Origin: Fibrobacter sp.
GTDB lineage: Bacteria; Fibrobacterota; Fibrobacteria; Fibrobacterales; Fibrobacteraceae
DNA: 64,000 nt
Assembly (NCBI RefSeq): GCF_017545445.1
Contig: NZ_JAFWOM010000138.1
Span: 40,547 to 104,546, forward strand
Direction of reading: 5' to 3'
The notes under the pieces were generated by a model. That model saw only the letters and a program-made list of their open reading frames with translations, was not told the DNA's origin and did no database searches. The translations under genes were made by a program, and so were the position numbers. Shown here in pieces: positions 16,789-27,300 of this stretch. Position 1 is the stretch's first letter, and each line of letters starts with the position of its first letter.

Positions 16789-18494
16789 TTCTTGCAGTTT
16801 TAAAAATGATCGGTTGCCTCGCTCTTCTCATGTTCGGCATGAAGATGATGAGTGAAGGCTTGCAGAAACTCACTGGCGGACACCTCCGCGCAGTCCTTGG
16901 CACCATGACCAAACACCGTGTGGGCGGGCTTTTGACGGGTACGTTCGTTACCGCTGCCGTGCAGTCCTCGACGGCGACAACCGTGATGACGGTTAGCTTC
17001 GTGAATGCGGGGCTACTCACGCTCAAGCAGGCCATTCCTGTTATTATGGGCGCAAATATCGGTACGACTGCGACGGCATGGATCATGTCGATATTCGGTT
17101 TCCAGTTCAATATGAGCAGTTTTGTATGGCCGTTCTTCGCACTTGGGATCATTCTCACGTATGTCCGTAAAAACAGCGTGAAGAGCTTCGGTGAATTTGT
17201 CTTTGGTTTTGCGTTCATGTTCCTTGGACTAACGACGCTTCGCGAAAATGCCGTAGCGATGGACCTTGCGCATAACCAGTCGATTATCAACTTCTTTGCG
17301 ACGACCGGCGGCTGGGGCATGCTCTCGACGCTCTTGTTCTTGCTCTTGGGCGGCATCCTTACGATGTGCGTACAGTCTTCGGCGGCAATCATGGCGATTA
17401 CGCTTATCCTTTGTTCAAGCGGTGTTCTCCCGATATACCAGGGCATTGCGCTTGTGATGGGCGAAAATATCGGTACGACGGTGACTTCGAACCTGGCGGC
17501 GCTTTCGGCAAGTACGCAGGCGAGGCGCGCGGCTCTGGCGCACATGCTCTTCAACGTCTTTGGCGTGGTGTGGGTGCTTATAATTTTCCATCCGTTTGTG
17601 AACATGGTTTGCCATTTTGTGGGATTTGACCCGGCTTTTGTTCCCCAGACCGAAGACGAAATCGCCCGTGCGAGTGTGCGTGTGACATACGCCCTTTCTG
17701 GTTTCCATACGGCGTTCAACCTTTGCAACGTGCTGATTCTCATCTGGTTTATCAAGCCGATGGAAACGCTCATCTGCAAAATTATCAAAGAGAAGGAAGA
17801 CGGTGAAGATTTCAGCATCAAGTTCATCAGTGGCGGCCTCATGAGCACTGCGGAGCTTTCGCTGTACGAAGCCCGCAAAGAAATTAACTTGTTTGCGGAA
17901 CGCACGCTTAAAATGTTCCGTTTTGTTCCGGAGTTGCTCGAAATGAAGGACGAAGATGATTTTGTGAAGCTCTTTGCCCGCATTGAAAAGTACGAAGGCA
18001 TCAGCGACAGCATGGAAATTGAAATCGCCAATTATTTGAACAAAGTATCGGAAGGACGTTTGAGTCCTGAAAGTAAAAGGAACATCCAGTCGATGCTCCG
18101 GGAAATTTCTGAAATCGAAAGCATCGGCGACGCCTGCTATAACATGGCACGAGCCATCAACCGCAAGTTCCGCAGCAAGGAAGACTTCATCGAAGAGCAG
18201 TACAAGCACATCAAGCATATCATGCAGCTTTGTGACAAAGCTTTGACGCACATGATAGGCGTGCTCAACGATGATCCGCAGATTAATGTGAAAAGTACAT
18301 TAAACTTCGAATATGAAATCAACGATTACCGCAAGCTGCTCAAGGAAAAGAATGTCGCGGATATTGAATCGCAGAAGTACAGCTACCAGATGGGCGTGCA
18401 TTACATGGATGTGGTCAACGATTGCGAAAAGCTCGGTGACTACATCGTGAATGTCGTCGAAGCCCACGTGAACAGAAGACTTTCTTCTGTGTAG
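16785..18494 (+). CDS. Na+/phosphate cotransporter with C-terminal PhoU-like domain (paralogue 2)
   Basis: This paralogue of the gene at 12824-14530 has the same length (569 aa) and layout. QSS motifs are visible in TAAVQSSTATTVM and MCVQSSAAIMAITL. The C-terminal PhoU-like domain, from about residue 345, is the best-conserved part between the two copies, including FVKLFARIEKYEGISD and EISEIESIGDACYNMARAI. The ATG overlaps the stop codon of the histidine kinase, so it is probably expressed with the two-component pair, whereas paralogue 1 lies before the putative Pho box. The two may differ in expression rather than substrate. The gene is followed by a strong bidirectional terminator. Confidence 0.92.
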   Translation: MILAVLKMIGCLALLMFGMKMMSEGLQKLTGGHLRAVLGTMTKHRVGGLLTGTFVTAAVQSSTATTVMTVSFVNAGLLTLKQAIPVIMGANIGTTATAWIMSIFGFQFNMSSFVWPFFALGIILTYVRKNSVKSFGEFVFGFAFMFLGLTTLRENAVAMDLAHNQSIINFFATTGGWGMLSTLLFLLLGGILTMCVQSSAAIMAITLILCSSGVLPIYQGIALVMGENIGTTVTSNLAALSASTQARRAALAHMLFNVFGVVWVLIIFHPFVNMVCHFVGFDPAFVPQTEDEIARASVRVTYALSGFHTAFNLCNVLILIWFIKPMETLICKIIKEKEDGEDFSIKFISGGLMSTAELSLYEARKEINLFAERTLKMFRFVPELLEMKDEDDFVKLFARIEKYEGISDSMEIEIANYLNKVSEGRLSPESKRNIQSMLREISEIESIGDACYNMARAINRKFRSKEDFIEEQYKHIKHIMQLCDKALTHMIGVLNDDPQINVKSTLNFEYEINDYRKLLKEKNVADIESQKYSYQMGVHYMDVVNDCEKLGDYIVNVVEAHVNRRLSSV

Positions 18495-18530
18495 TTTTTG
18501 CTAGCAGCTCAATTTACGAATTCTTTATTG

Positions 18531-18556
18531 AAAAAAGCCCTTCAACGGGCTTTTTT
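18531..18556. terminator. Bidirectional intrinsic terminator
   Basis: AAAAAAGCCC and GGGCTTTTTT form a perfect 10-bp stem around the loop TTCAAC. A-tract and T-tract serve transcripts from both sides: the phosphate operon and the convergent gene at 18564-19688. Confidence 0.9.
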
Positions 18557-18563
18557 CATGCAT

Positions 18564-19688
18564 TTAATTTTTAGATAAACTCTTTTTGTGAAAAATACTT
18601 GATATCTGGCGAATAATTTTTAATGTGTGGCGTTTCCAGCTCCAGTATTTTATGACTTTAAGGCTGATATAAAGTGGAGCCATCGGGAACAAACGAATGT
18701 TGTAGATTATGAATTTGAAAAAATATTTAAGCTTATGTTTGTTTTGATATATTAGTCTCGCTCCGAAATCGCCTTCCGTAATAGTTGTGGTGTATAGAAT
18801 TTTACCATAGAATTTATTGGGCTCGCAGAGCATTTTTTCTTGTGGTAGTTTGAAAACATGTTCTAGAACATCCATGATGGCGGCACAACCTTTTTCCATG
18901 CCGATTTTCTTTACAAAATCCCATGTAAACCGTCGATCCTCTTCTGTAGAATGCATGAGCAGCATGTAATAATCCATATACTGCCTAAGGCTTACTCCTG
19001 AAAATAAGGCGTGTTTGTACAGATGAGGCAATTGCATGAGCAGTGCAAAACGGATGCTTGGAGTATAAAAGCCTTCTGGCGTTAGCGTCACGTTTTCTAG
19101 TTCTGAAAGTAAAATTTTTTGAATTTCTTCATTGGTCCTGTTTAACCGAATCTCCAATGATGTAGATGATGGCCTGTGGTGGACTTCAATATGGATTTTG
19201 TTTTCGTTAGAAAATTCTATGTCGTGAAATTCTGGTTCCAAGTGTTCTAGGTTTGGAATCTTTAAATCTTGCAACAAGTTTAAAACTTTTTCATAGCCGC
19301 CAGGAACCCAAATATCGATATCGCCGGGGAGCCTTGAAAATGGGTCTGGGTACAGGCGCGCGTTTGCTTGACCTTTCAAAATGGCGCTTTTGAACCCCCG
19401 TTCTGCAAATAATTGCGTGTATCGCGCTGCCTCTTGGTTCATGAGGCGGTTTTTGCCTCTAATGGCTTCTGCGTCACGGGCCCACAGCAATGTTTGCCGG
19501 AAAGGTGGTTGTGATTCCTTGGGTAAACGAGTTATTGCAGTATAGGTGACTCCTAATAGGGTCTGCCTATGAGCCATGGTGTATAACTGCCTCCATTCTT
19601 GAGGCGTTAGAATATATGGAAACTCTTGCGAGATCCCGAGAGCTATTCGCAGGAGTTCACAGAAAGGTTCGTCAATCTTTGTTTTCAA
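18564..19688 (-). CDS. Nucleotidyltransferase-like protein (NTP_transf_5 family)
   Basis: The 374-aa protein fits the uncharacterised nucleotidyltransferase family PF14907. Its core FKSAILKGQANARLYPD followed by RLPGDIDIWVPGG (about residues 98-130) corresponds to the family's LKG and GDIDLLV segments, with the Asp pair as the likely metal ligands. HIEVHHRPSS (about residue 165) fits the third catalytic strand. Members often lie in polysaccharide or cell-surface gene clusters, but the reaction is not established. The start is TTG, the first possible start after an in-frame stop; no clear ribosome binding site is visible. The gene is convergent with the phosphate operon and divergent from the first pseudopilin cassette. 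Confidence 0.78.
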   Translation of the reverse strand: MKTKIDEPFCELLRIALGISQEFPYILTPQEWRQLYTMAHRQTLLGVTYTAITRLPKESQPPFRQTLLWARDAEAIRGKNRLMNQEAARYTQLFAERGFKSAILKGQANARLYPDPFSRLPGDIDIWVPGGYEKVLNLLQDLKIPNLEHLEPEFHDIEFSNENKIHIEVHHRPSSTSLEIRLNRTNEEIQKILLSELENVTLTPEGFYTPSIRFALLMQLPHLYKHALFSGVSLRQYMDYYMLLMHSTEEDRRFTWDFVKKIGMEKGCAAIMDVLEHVFKLPQEKMLCEPNKFYGKILYTTTITEGDFGARLIYQNKHKLKYFFKFIIYNIRLFPMAPLYISLKVIKYWSWKRHTLKIIRQISSIFHKKSLSKN

Positions 19689-19895
19689 GGCTTAACCATG
19701 GGTTTGAAATGACGTAAAAATACCATTTTTATTTATCAACAACCTTAAAATTTAATACAACTTCCGTTTTATACAAGATTTTTCGTTTTTTAGGGTGTTT
19801 TTGGGGTGCGTTGATAAAAATTTTCTTTATTTTACTTTAAAAAAAACTTATTTTAGTAGTAAATAATTATTGTGTTAAGGTATTAAGGAGAGGAG
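19689..19895. promoter_or_regulatory. AT-rich divergent region before pseudopilin cassette 1
   Basis: This gap separates two divergent genes and must hold promoters for both. The segment TTTATTTTACTTTAAAAAAAACTTATTTTAG followed by TGTTAAGGTATTAAGGAGAGGAG before the start is echoed before cassettes 2 and 3 (TTATTTTAAAACTTATTTTT...GAGTTAAGGA before cassette 3). I cannot assign -35 and -10 boxes with confidence. Confidence 0.4.
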
Positions 19896-21287
19896 ATGAA
19901 ACCCTTGGAGGGCAAATCTGGCTTTACTCTTATGGAGCTAATGGTCTATATAGCTCTATTGGGGGTGATTGTCGTTATAGCAGGGCAAGCGTTTAGTGAC
20001 AGCTCTAGAATGCGAGTTCGTTCGCAAAACATGTTGCAGTCCTCTGAAGTTGCAGAACGTGTAGCTACTTTTTTCAAATTAGATATTGCGCAGACGGGGG
20101 CAAAAACTGCGGTGGAAGATGGACCCTCTGGTGCCGGTGCGGAGTATGGAAGCCGATTTAGCGAAACTTATGCCGCTGTCTATATGGATCCGAACAATGC
20201 AAGTGATGATAAAAAGGATTCATCCTCTTTTTCAGTTGTGACAAAAGATGGTTTCGACAGTCTAACCGTAAGACGTTTGCGTTACGATGAAAACGGTCAT
20301 TATGCGGGCATAGAGCAAGTTTCTTGGTTTGTTCAAGAAGGAACGCTATTTCGCAGTTGCAAGGTCCTAAAAAATAAATCGCCGCTTCCTGCGGATGACC
20401 CTTGTTCCGACAGCACGGTTGCCGAACCTGCTGCGGTAGAGATGGCGACTGGGGTGAGTGCTTTTAGGGTTATTCCGTCGAAGCCGAGCGTTCTGGGCGA
20501 CAAAGTCCAAATTTTCCCGGCGTCGGGCGAAACTGAATTCAGGTTTGTGTCTCGGAGTGACGGCTCTCGCGAAATTCCGCTTGTCTATAACGAGAAAGAT
20601 GAAGTCAACAAGGGTGGGAACATACAGACCATAACGAATTTCTATCAAAATTACGATCAGACGCTACAAACCGTGAAATCGGAAGAAAATCGGAAGTTCA
20701 ATGAGGTTATCGCTATTCGTAACGAGACGTATTCTGAAACTTCATGGCAGGCTTTATGCGCTAAAGACGGTAATCACTTTACTTTCGTGCCGGGAGACGA
20801 ATACGAAATTTCCTTTGAAATGGAGCCGCCGGCGGTCAACACGGACAAAAGCAAATTGTTCGTACCCGGAGAAGACCACATGTCGGTTGGCTTACGGGAC
20901 GGAAAGACCGGAGAACTATTCAAAGTCGATAATGTCGTGCAGTTGAACGATTTCATGTTTTTCCCGCCTCTGGGCGTTAAAAGCGAAGGAAGCGGAGTCC
21001 GTTCCATGCGGTTCTCTGTACCGGTTGCGTTGGAAAATGCTTGTCTTGCTTTTACGTTCGCCTGTTATTCTCCACTGGTATCGCAAGGAAAAATCTCTTT
21101 TACGAGGGTAAGAGTAAGCAAGATTCCAAGTGCCAATTACACGTTTGAAGAATATGATTTTGAGGCTCACAAGAACGACAAGAAGAATGTCAAGGCGTTC
21201 TTACTGAAATTGGATATAAAAAACGGTGGCGAGTCAGGACATGCCGAAGTAGTTGTTTTGGCTTCGAGTAACGGTCCAAGCGATTAA
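19896..21287 (+). CDS. PulJ/PilW-like pseudopilin, cassette 1
   Basis: The N-terminus is a type IV prepilin signal: a short basic leader ending KSG, then FTLMELMVYIALLGVIVVIA, with the conserved Glu at mature position 5. PilD-type peptidase should cleave after the Gly. The hydrophobic helix is followed by QAFSDSSRMRVRSQNML, as in PulJ/PilW minor pseudopilins, and an unusually long globular region to residue 463 (PulJ proteins are about 200 aa). The body has SSSFSVVTKDGFDSLTVRRLRY, a YEISFEMEPP segment and a C-terminal VKAFLLKLDIKNGGESG strand. It matches the genes at 29088 and 37741 throughout. It lies 18 bases before its giant partner. The role is inferred: a minor subunit that primes or caps a pseudopilus together with the partner. 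Confidence 0.85.
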   Translation: MKPLEGKSGFTLMELMVYIALLGVIVVIAGQAFSDSSRMRVRSQNMLQSSEVAERVATFFKLDIAQTGAKTAVEDGPSGAGAEYGSRFSETYAAVYMDPNNASDDKKDSSSFSVVTKDGFDSLTVRRLRYDENGHYAGIEQVSWFVQEGTLFRSCKVLKNKSPLPADDPCSDSTVAEPAAVEMATGVSAFRVIPSKPSVLGDKVQIFPASGETEFRFVSRSDGSREIPLVYNEKDEVNKGGNIQTITNFYQNYDQTLQTVKSEENRKFNEVIAIRNETYSETSWQALCAKDGNHFTFVPGDEYEISFEMEPPAVNTDKSKLFVPGEDHMSVGLRDGKTGELFKVDNVVQLNDFMFFPPLGVKSEGSGVRSMRFSVPVALENACLAFTFACYSPLVSQGKISFTRVRVSKIPSANYTFEEYDFEAHKNDKKNVKAFLLKLDIKNGGESGHAEVVVLASSNGPSD

Positions 21288-21305
21288 AGCGAGTTGGGGG
21301 GATTT

Positions 21306-24300
21306 ATGTTTTTCAATCGTAAAAATTTTTTGTCATTCGTCAGCTGCAAGCAATGCCGCGTTTTCGCGTTCTTTCGCCTAAAGTCTGGTGTGTCTCTTAT
21401 CACTGTGCTCATGCTTATGCTTGTGGCTACAATTGCGGCAACGGCTACATACAAGTTGCTCTCTAATGTAGGCTTTACGAGCGAAAGCCGAATGCGGATA
21501 CAAGAAGCGCATCAAAGTTCTCTTGCGGGTATAGAAAATGCCCGTATGTGGATGACGTTCCATGCAAATGACGTGGGCGCCTTGATGAAGGCTTTCATCG
21601 ATGGCGGGAATAAACCGATAAACTTGGATGCGAGATTACGCCCGCTGCAACGTGCGGGGCAGAATTACCATGTTTGGCTGACTGGGGTCAATACCGAAAA
21701 AAGTACATCCAAGTTAAAAATACTTTCGTCTGGCGAGTCCAAAAACGATACAAGGTGGAATGAAGTTGCCATATTCAATGTGGATGGTCTGTATCGCGTA
21801 AGGCTTTTCGAAGAAGAATCCCATGCAACCATTCCGTTCAAGTACAACTATTTTGGCGGTTCGACAAAAACGGCTGGACATCTAAAAGCCTTTTCGATGT
21901 TGATTAATGGTAATTTGGAATCGGAATCTAACCCGGTATATACAGATGACGATCTTGTTGTTACAGGAAATGTCAAAATGTCAGGTAATTCTGTCGGTGC
22001 AGGAGGTACAGTTTGTGTCGGTGGCAACTTTGATGCAAACAATGGGGTGCTTGGTAATGATTTCTATATCGGTGGAAATGCGAACGCGTTCACGTTCCCG
22101 TCATCGAATGATGCCGCTCATCTCATCAATGCTAACGTTACGGGAAACGTATATATTGAAGGATACCTTAATGCACCGACTACGGGCGACCAGAAATTCC
22201 AAAAGAACGTGACTCTTAACGGTACATGGAAAACTAATCTCCAAGCGCATGATTCCCGTGTGGCCGGTAACCTTTGCTTAGGCCAGAAAGCCAAGGTCCA
22301 GCTGGACAAGAAAATACCGGCGAGAACTTTTTTAGTCGGAGAAAATGTCTGGTCTGAAGCTTTGTTCCCTATAGCAGTTCCAAACGGCGAGGATAATCAG
22401 GATGGCTATGAAAGAATCGTCCTTGGAAATAAAGCGGAATCGAAAGTCTATATCCGCAGCGCTCATCCTATAGCGGATTACGTGACCCTCAGGAATGACA
22501 GAACCTTTATCGAAAAGAATACCTATTATAGGGGAACTTCTGGCGGAGCTTGGGGATTTGGTCCTCAATCGAGATGGGATAATAAAACGACTCGCCCTTA
22601 TCCAGACCTTAAACACCATATAAAGACGAAAGACGATGCTTACTACTTCTACTATTACAATGGACAGGGACAGGATGTCGATTTTATTGTAAATAACCTT
22701 GGCGGTGATTCCTATGCAAGCTATTATGTCGAAAACGTGCCCTTTTATTCAAATAATAAAAACCATTATTTGAATTACGAAAATTCAACGCCTACAGGTT
22801 CTCCTTATTGCAAGGCTGGGCCTGATAAGTGGCGCCCTGAATGCAATGTATCGCCTTGGTTCAAGTCTTTGGGTACTGTATCGAGAGACCTTTCTGCAGG
22901 TCGTGATTTTGAATGTGCTGAGTCCGTCAAGGCTCATTGTGATTCCATTTGGGAAAAGAAAGAAGGATGCGATCATTCAAAATACAAAGTCGATGACATT
23001 CTCATAACCGCTTACTCCAAATTTGAAAAGTACGCAAACAAGGGATGTTCGGATGTAAAGCTTTGGGGAAATACGATGGCCGATAGATTGAATGCATGCT
23101 ATAGGAAAAATTCCAGCGACCCGGAACTTGCGAAGACGAACCTCTATAACGGCTACCAAGTGGTGAAAGTGGGGGAGCCTGGGGGTAAAAGGGATCCGAA
23201 AACGCCCTTGAAAGGAAAGTTCATTATCATTGTGACGGATGCTTTGGGGCAGCAGAGTTTGCCTCCGACTACGTCTGATTCCTATGTCTTATTATACTTG
23301 ACAAAAGGACAAAAAGGTGAATCTTTACTTCCGGCTGACAATTCCGGTAGCTATAACTACTTTATCTATACGAAGGATCATATTAATCAGATTTTGTTTA
23401 ACGAAGCTGTGTTCAGTGGTTCTGTGTATGCAACGGCTGAATCTTGCTCTAAAGTTCGCAAATTCCAATCCCGTTCCATGACGTTCAATGAAGACTTGAT
23501 GAACGACTTGTCGGCGAATGCTGTCATTTGTGCTGCAACAGAATCGTCGTGCGGAGGCATTGTCGCTGCCGCAAATCCCGGAGAAGGTGGTGCCCAGCAG
23601 GGCCAAGAAGAGGCGGGCGGGGCTAAATTCGATTCTTACTACATCTCGATGGCTCCGCAATTGGGTGTGAGATTGGAATCGCAAAACAGGACTTCGGAAT
23701 CGCTGCCGCAAGCGAATGATGAAAACGTGACGGTCCTTTCTCCGTCCTTTATCGTGCTTCCCCGCGTCATTTATTTGCCCAATGATCCTTATGGCAAATT
23801 GACGGACTATTACAGCGTGCAACAGCTCAATGCCTCTGCCGGTGTGGCTGCATTGAAAAAATCGGATGTCGATATCACTTGTGAGGGGCCGGGAGATTTG
23901 CCTGTGAATGGGGCTCTCTATGTGGCCGGCTCGCCGCTCAGCAAGGGACTCTATACCTGTAAGGCTTCGGCAACGGGGTATTCTGATATTCCCTTCTGGG
24001 TCCATGTCGGTGATGATACCCGCAGCACTCCGCAGGTATCATTCGAGTCCAACTCTTTTAAAATGGGCGCCAACGACATAAAAGAGGTCAAGTTGGTTGT
24101 TCCTGCACACGCAAGTCCTGTTACTGTAAATATCTATTGCCCTGATGAAGAAAATGAAACGTGGTCCTATGTAAACTCCTTGGACGCTAGCGTTACGCGT
24201 GATGGTGTGACGTGTAAACTGCAACTGCCCGCAAGCGATGCGGAGTCAACTCCTACGTTGGCTATGGTAAGGACCATGAATGCGGTGGAAGGTTTGCTGA

Positions 24301-27300
24301 TCTTCCAGTTGCTTCCTGGCGAAGGTTACATTCCCGGAACGCCGTCTTCGACCGAACTTTACCTTACGTCGAGCGCACAGCTGAATCGCGAGGATGCGAC
24401 AGGCGCTGAAATTGAAACTTATTGCAATGACCATTCGGGGGACTGCCCTGCTAACTACAAGACATACTGGCCGGACTGTGATATTTCTGAAGTGTGGGTC
24501 GAACCGACGGGGACTCCTTTCATCAACAAGGTTGACAATTCTACGTGGACCGTTATGGCCGGCAATACGCAAGCCGTAACCTTGGCTCCCACCGGTAATG
24601 ACAACGATTGCGTGGTGATTATTCCTGAGACCAACAATTCCATTGCGGCAAATGGCGTTAAGGCGAATGAATCTTACACGTTGCGTGCAAGTGCAAAAGC
24701 GTCGATGAGAACGTTTACGGTGGGGTTCAGGGGCGATGTCGGAGCAAACAATCATCCGGTGATCAATGTATCGATGAACAGCACCTCTGGCAGCAGGAGT
24801 GTGGTGTGCCGTTACGACGATGCTACTGCCGATCCGGAAACGCAGGGTAAGAAGTGTTCTGTGCCCGTTTTCAAGGGCGATTTGGTGACGGTATCGTTAG
24901 AAGATGATGTCAACGCTTCAGAATTCAGTTTTTGGAAATGTACCGGAACAAGTTGTCCGACAACCGATGAAACTGTTACTAGCAAGACTTACAATTCGTT
25001 TACGCTGACCGATAACGGAACGGAGTTGATCGCCGTATTTGGCGAAGCCGACAAACACTGCTTTTTTGACGAATTCAAGAATTCGAGTGTCGAATGCGGC
25101 ACCGAAACAAAATATTGTATAGACAAGTGTGGTAGCGATCTTACGTCTGTGTGTGCCGGAGCTGAAGTGGCGGGAATGTATTCTGAATCCAAGTGGCACT
25201 TGATATCCGGTTTGCATTCCCATATACTTTTGGGATCGGGGGGCGAAATTCATATCGACAAGTCGGTTATCAAGAAAAAGAAAGAGTCGGCCCGCGAACC
25301 GGTTGTGGTCATGAGTACGGTAAATGCAGGCATTGTAGGGACGTTAAAGGCGTTGATTAATGTTCCGCGCGCGACTTCTAGCTATGATATCTCCGCCGTC
25401 AATATAAAGAATTCCGGATTCATGCTTCGTGCGAATACTTACGGAAATGATTACTTTATGCTGAACCTGTATGAAAATAGGGAGGGCAAACTTGAAGCTC
25501 AATTGTGGAGAGGCTCTACAAGCTTGTCGTTTGTTTTGACCGATAATAATGGATATTCTGCGTCTGTGTCCAATTCAAAAATGGTTATGGTGACGGCAAA
25601 CGTCACAACGTCGGATTCTATTAAAGTACGCGCGTATGTCGGAAATTATTATGGGGGATCACCAAGAGAATATGAATGCACGTTTGCCCTTGCCGATTTC
25701 AATAGCACTTTGGCCGATGTCGCCCATGAGTTTGTTGGGTTCAGCTTGGCCGATCCGAATTTCAAAATTTACGGGATTGGTTGGAAAAGCGGAACCTACA
25801 ATTCGGAATGCCACGATACCTATCCGACTGTCAAGTGTTCGTTCGCTGCTGTTGCGACAGATGGAGTCGTCAAGACGGATGAAATCGTACAGCCCTGGGT
25901 GGGCCATTCCGGATGGTTCGATTCAAAGAGCTGTTTACCGGTTTATTACTACTATAACGGCGACGATGCCTCTATCACGTGTGGATCCCTTAATGTATCG
26001 GGGGCGACGTGTTCGATGGGATACCAGTTCGAAAAAAGTGGATCAGGTGCGCATGGTTATACCGAGGGGGACACCGAATATAAAACCGCGAAGGTTTGGC
26101 TTGCAAATTGCTTGAACATGGATGATTCGGATGTAAGTTGGCTTGCCTCCGCAGAAGCGGAACGCGCCCACTGCGGAACCTTCTGGACGGGCGAATTTAA
26201 AGAATGCAAGGAACATCAGGATTTGTTCAACGGAACCAGAAGTGTTGGCTATGGGCTTGATGAATCCGTCGTTTTCGATAGCGAACAAAATCTCAGAGCG
26301 GCGACCCTTCACGTAACGCTTGAAAATACGGACAACAATGAAGTTGAAATGTGGCTTGTGAGTGAAAGCGAAAACTGGGGCAGTGTCGATCATGAAAGCC
26401 ATTCCGTCAAGATGAACGGGAATAGCGGATCTTTTGACATTATGCAGGATTTTGCTTCGGGCTCGAATGGTTTTGATCCCGAACACGTAAAAATGATTGT
26501 TTTGAAAAACCATGGCTCGACAAGCGTCACCGTGACATCGATTACGAGCACTTGCGCAAATGCAATCGGTATAACCTCTTGCAGGGCCGAATACGATGGA
26601 AACAATTGGAATGTGACGATCCCGGTGACGAACAAGAACTTGATTTCGAGCCTGCAGGTGACTGCGACCGTCGAGGGAGGAACTAGTTTGGATGTGACCA
26701 AAGGGGCGACAGGCGATGAAGGTATTGTGTGGAACGGTGATATCGCACTCCTGAGCATTCCCGACGCAAGCGTTTATAATTACCAAGGAAAATCGTATGT
26801 CTTTAATGCGGCGATTACGGGCGCGTCTGGTCAGACCGCGTCAAAACCGTGTTCCGTCTCTCCGGACCCGATAGGGACGATTGGCGTCGATTGCTCGGTC
26901 ATTAGTTCCATAGCAAGCGGAGCTAGATTCCCGACGTTTAACGTGAACTTCAACGGGTGCCCGGGAGTTGGCTGCGATTACGAAATATATCTCGATTACG
27001 GTAAGAGCGGCAGCACCAAGATAGCGACTGGCACGGAGAAAATGTCGGCCCGCCATTCTGCAAATCAGAGCGAAAATTGCTCGGTTACTGCCGGTTGCGA
27101 ACACACCTATACGGTAAAGAGCACATCGACTTCAGCACCTTTTGAAGATTGCAGTGCAAGTTTCAAGGTTATGAGAAATGCGGAAGATGTTCCGCCGACC
27201 GTTACGTGCGGAATTTCTACAAACCAATATGGATTCTCTGCCGATCCCATTTCAGTTGCGGATAATGTGTATTTCTTGGCTCGCAATGAGGAAAGTATCG

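Noticed and set aside
12824..18494. Composite transposon suggested by the two flanking transporter copies
   Set aside because: The copies are diverged transporter genes without transposase or terminal inverted repeats; a simple gene duplication explains them.
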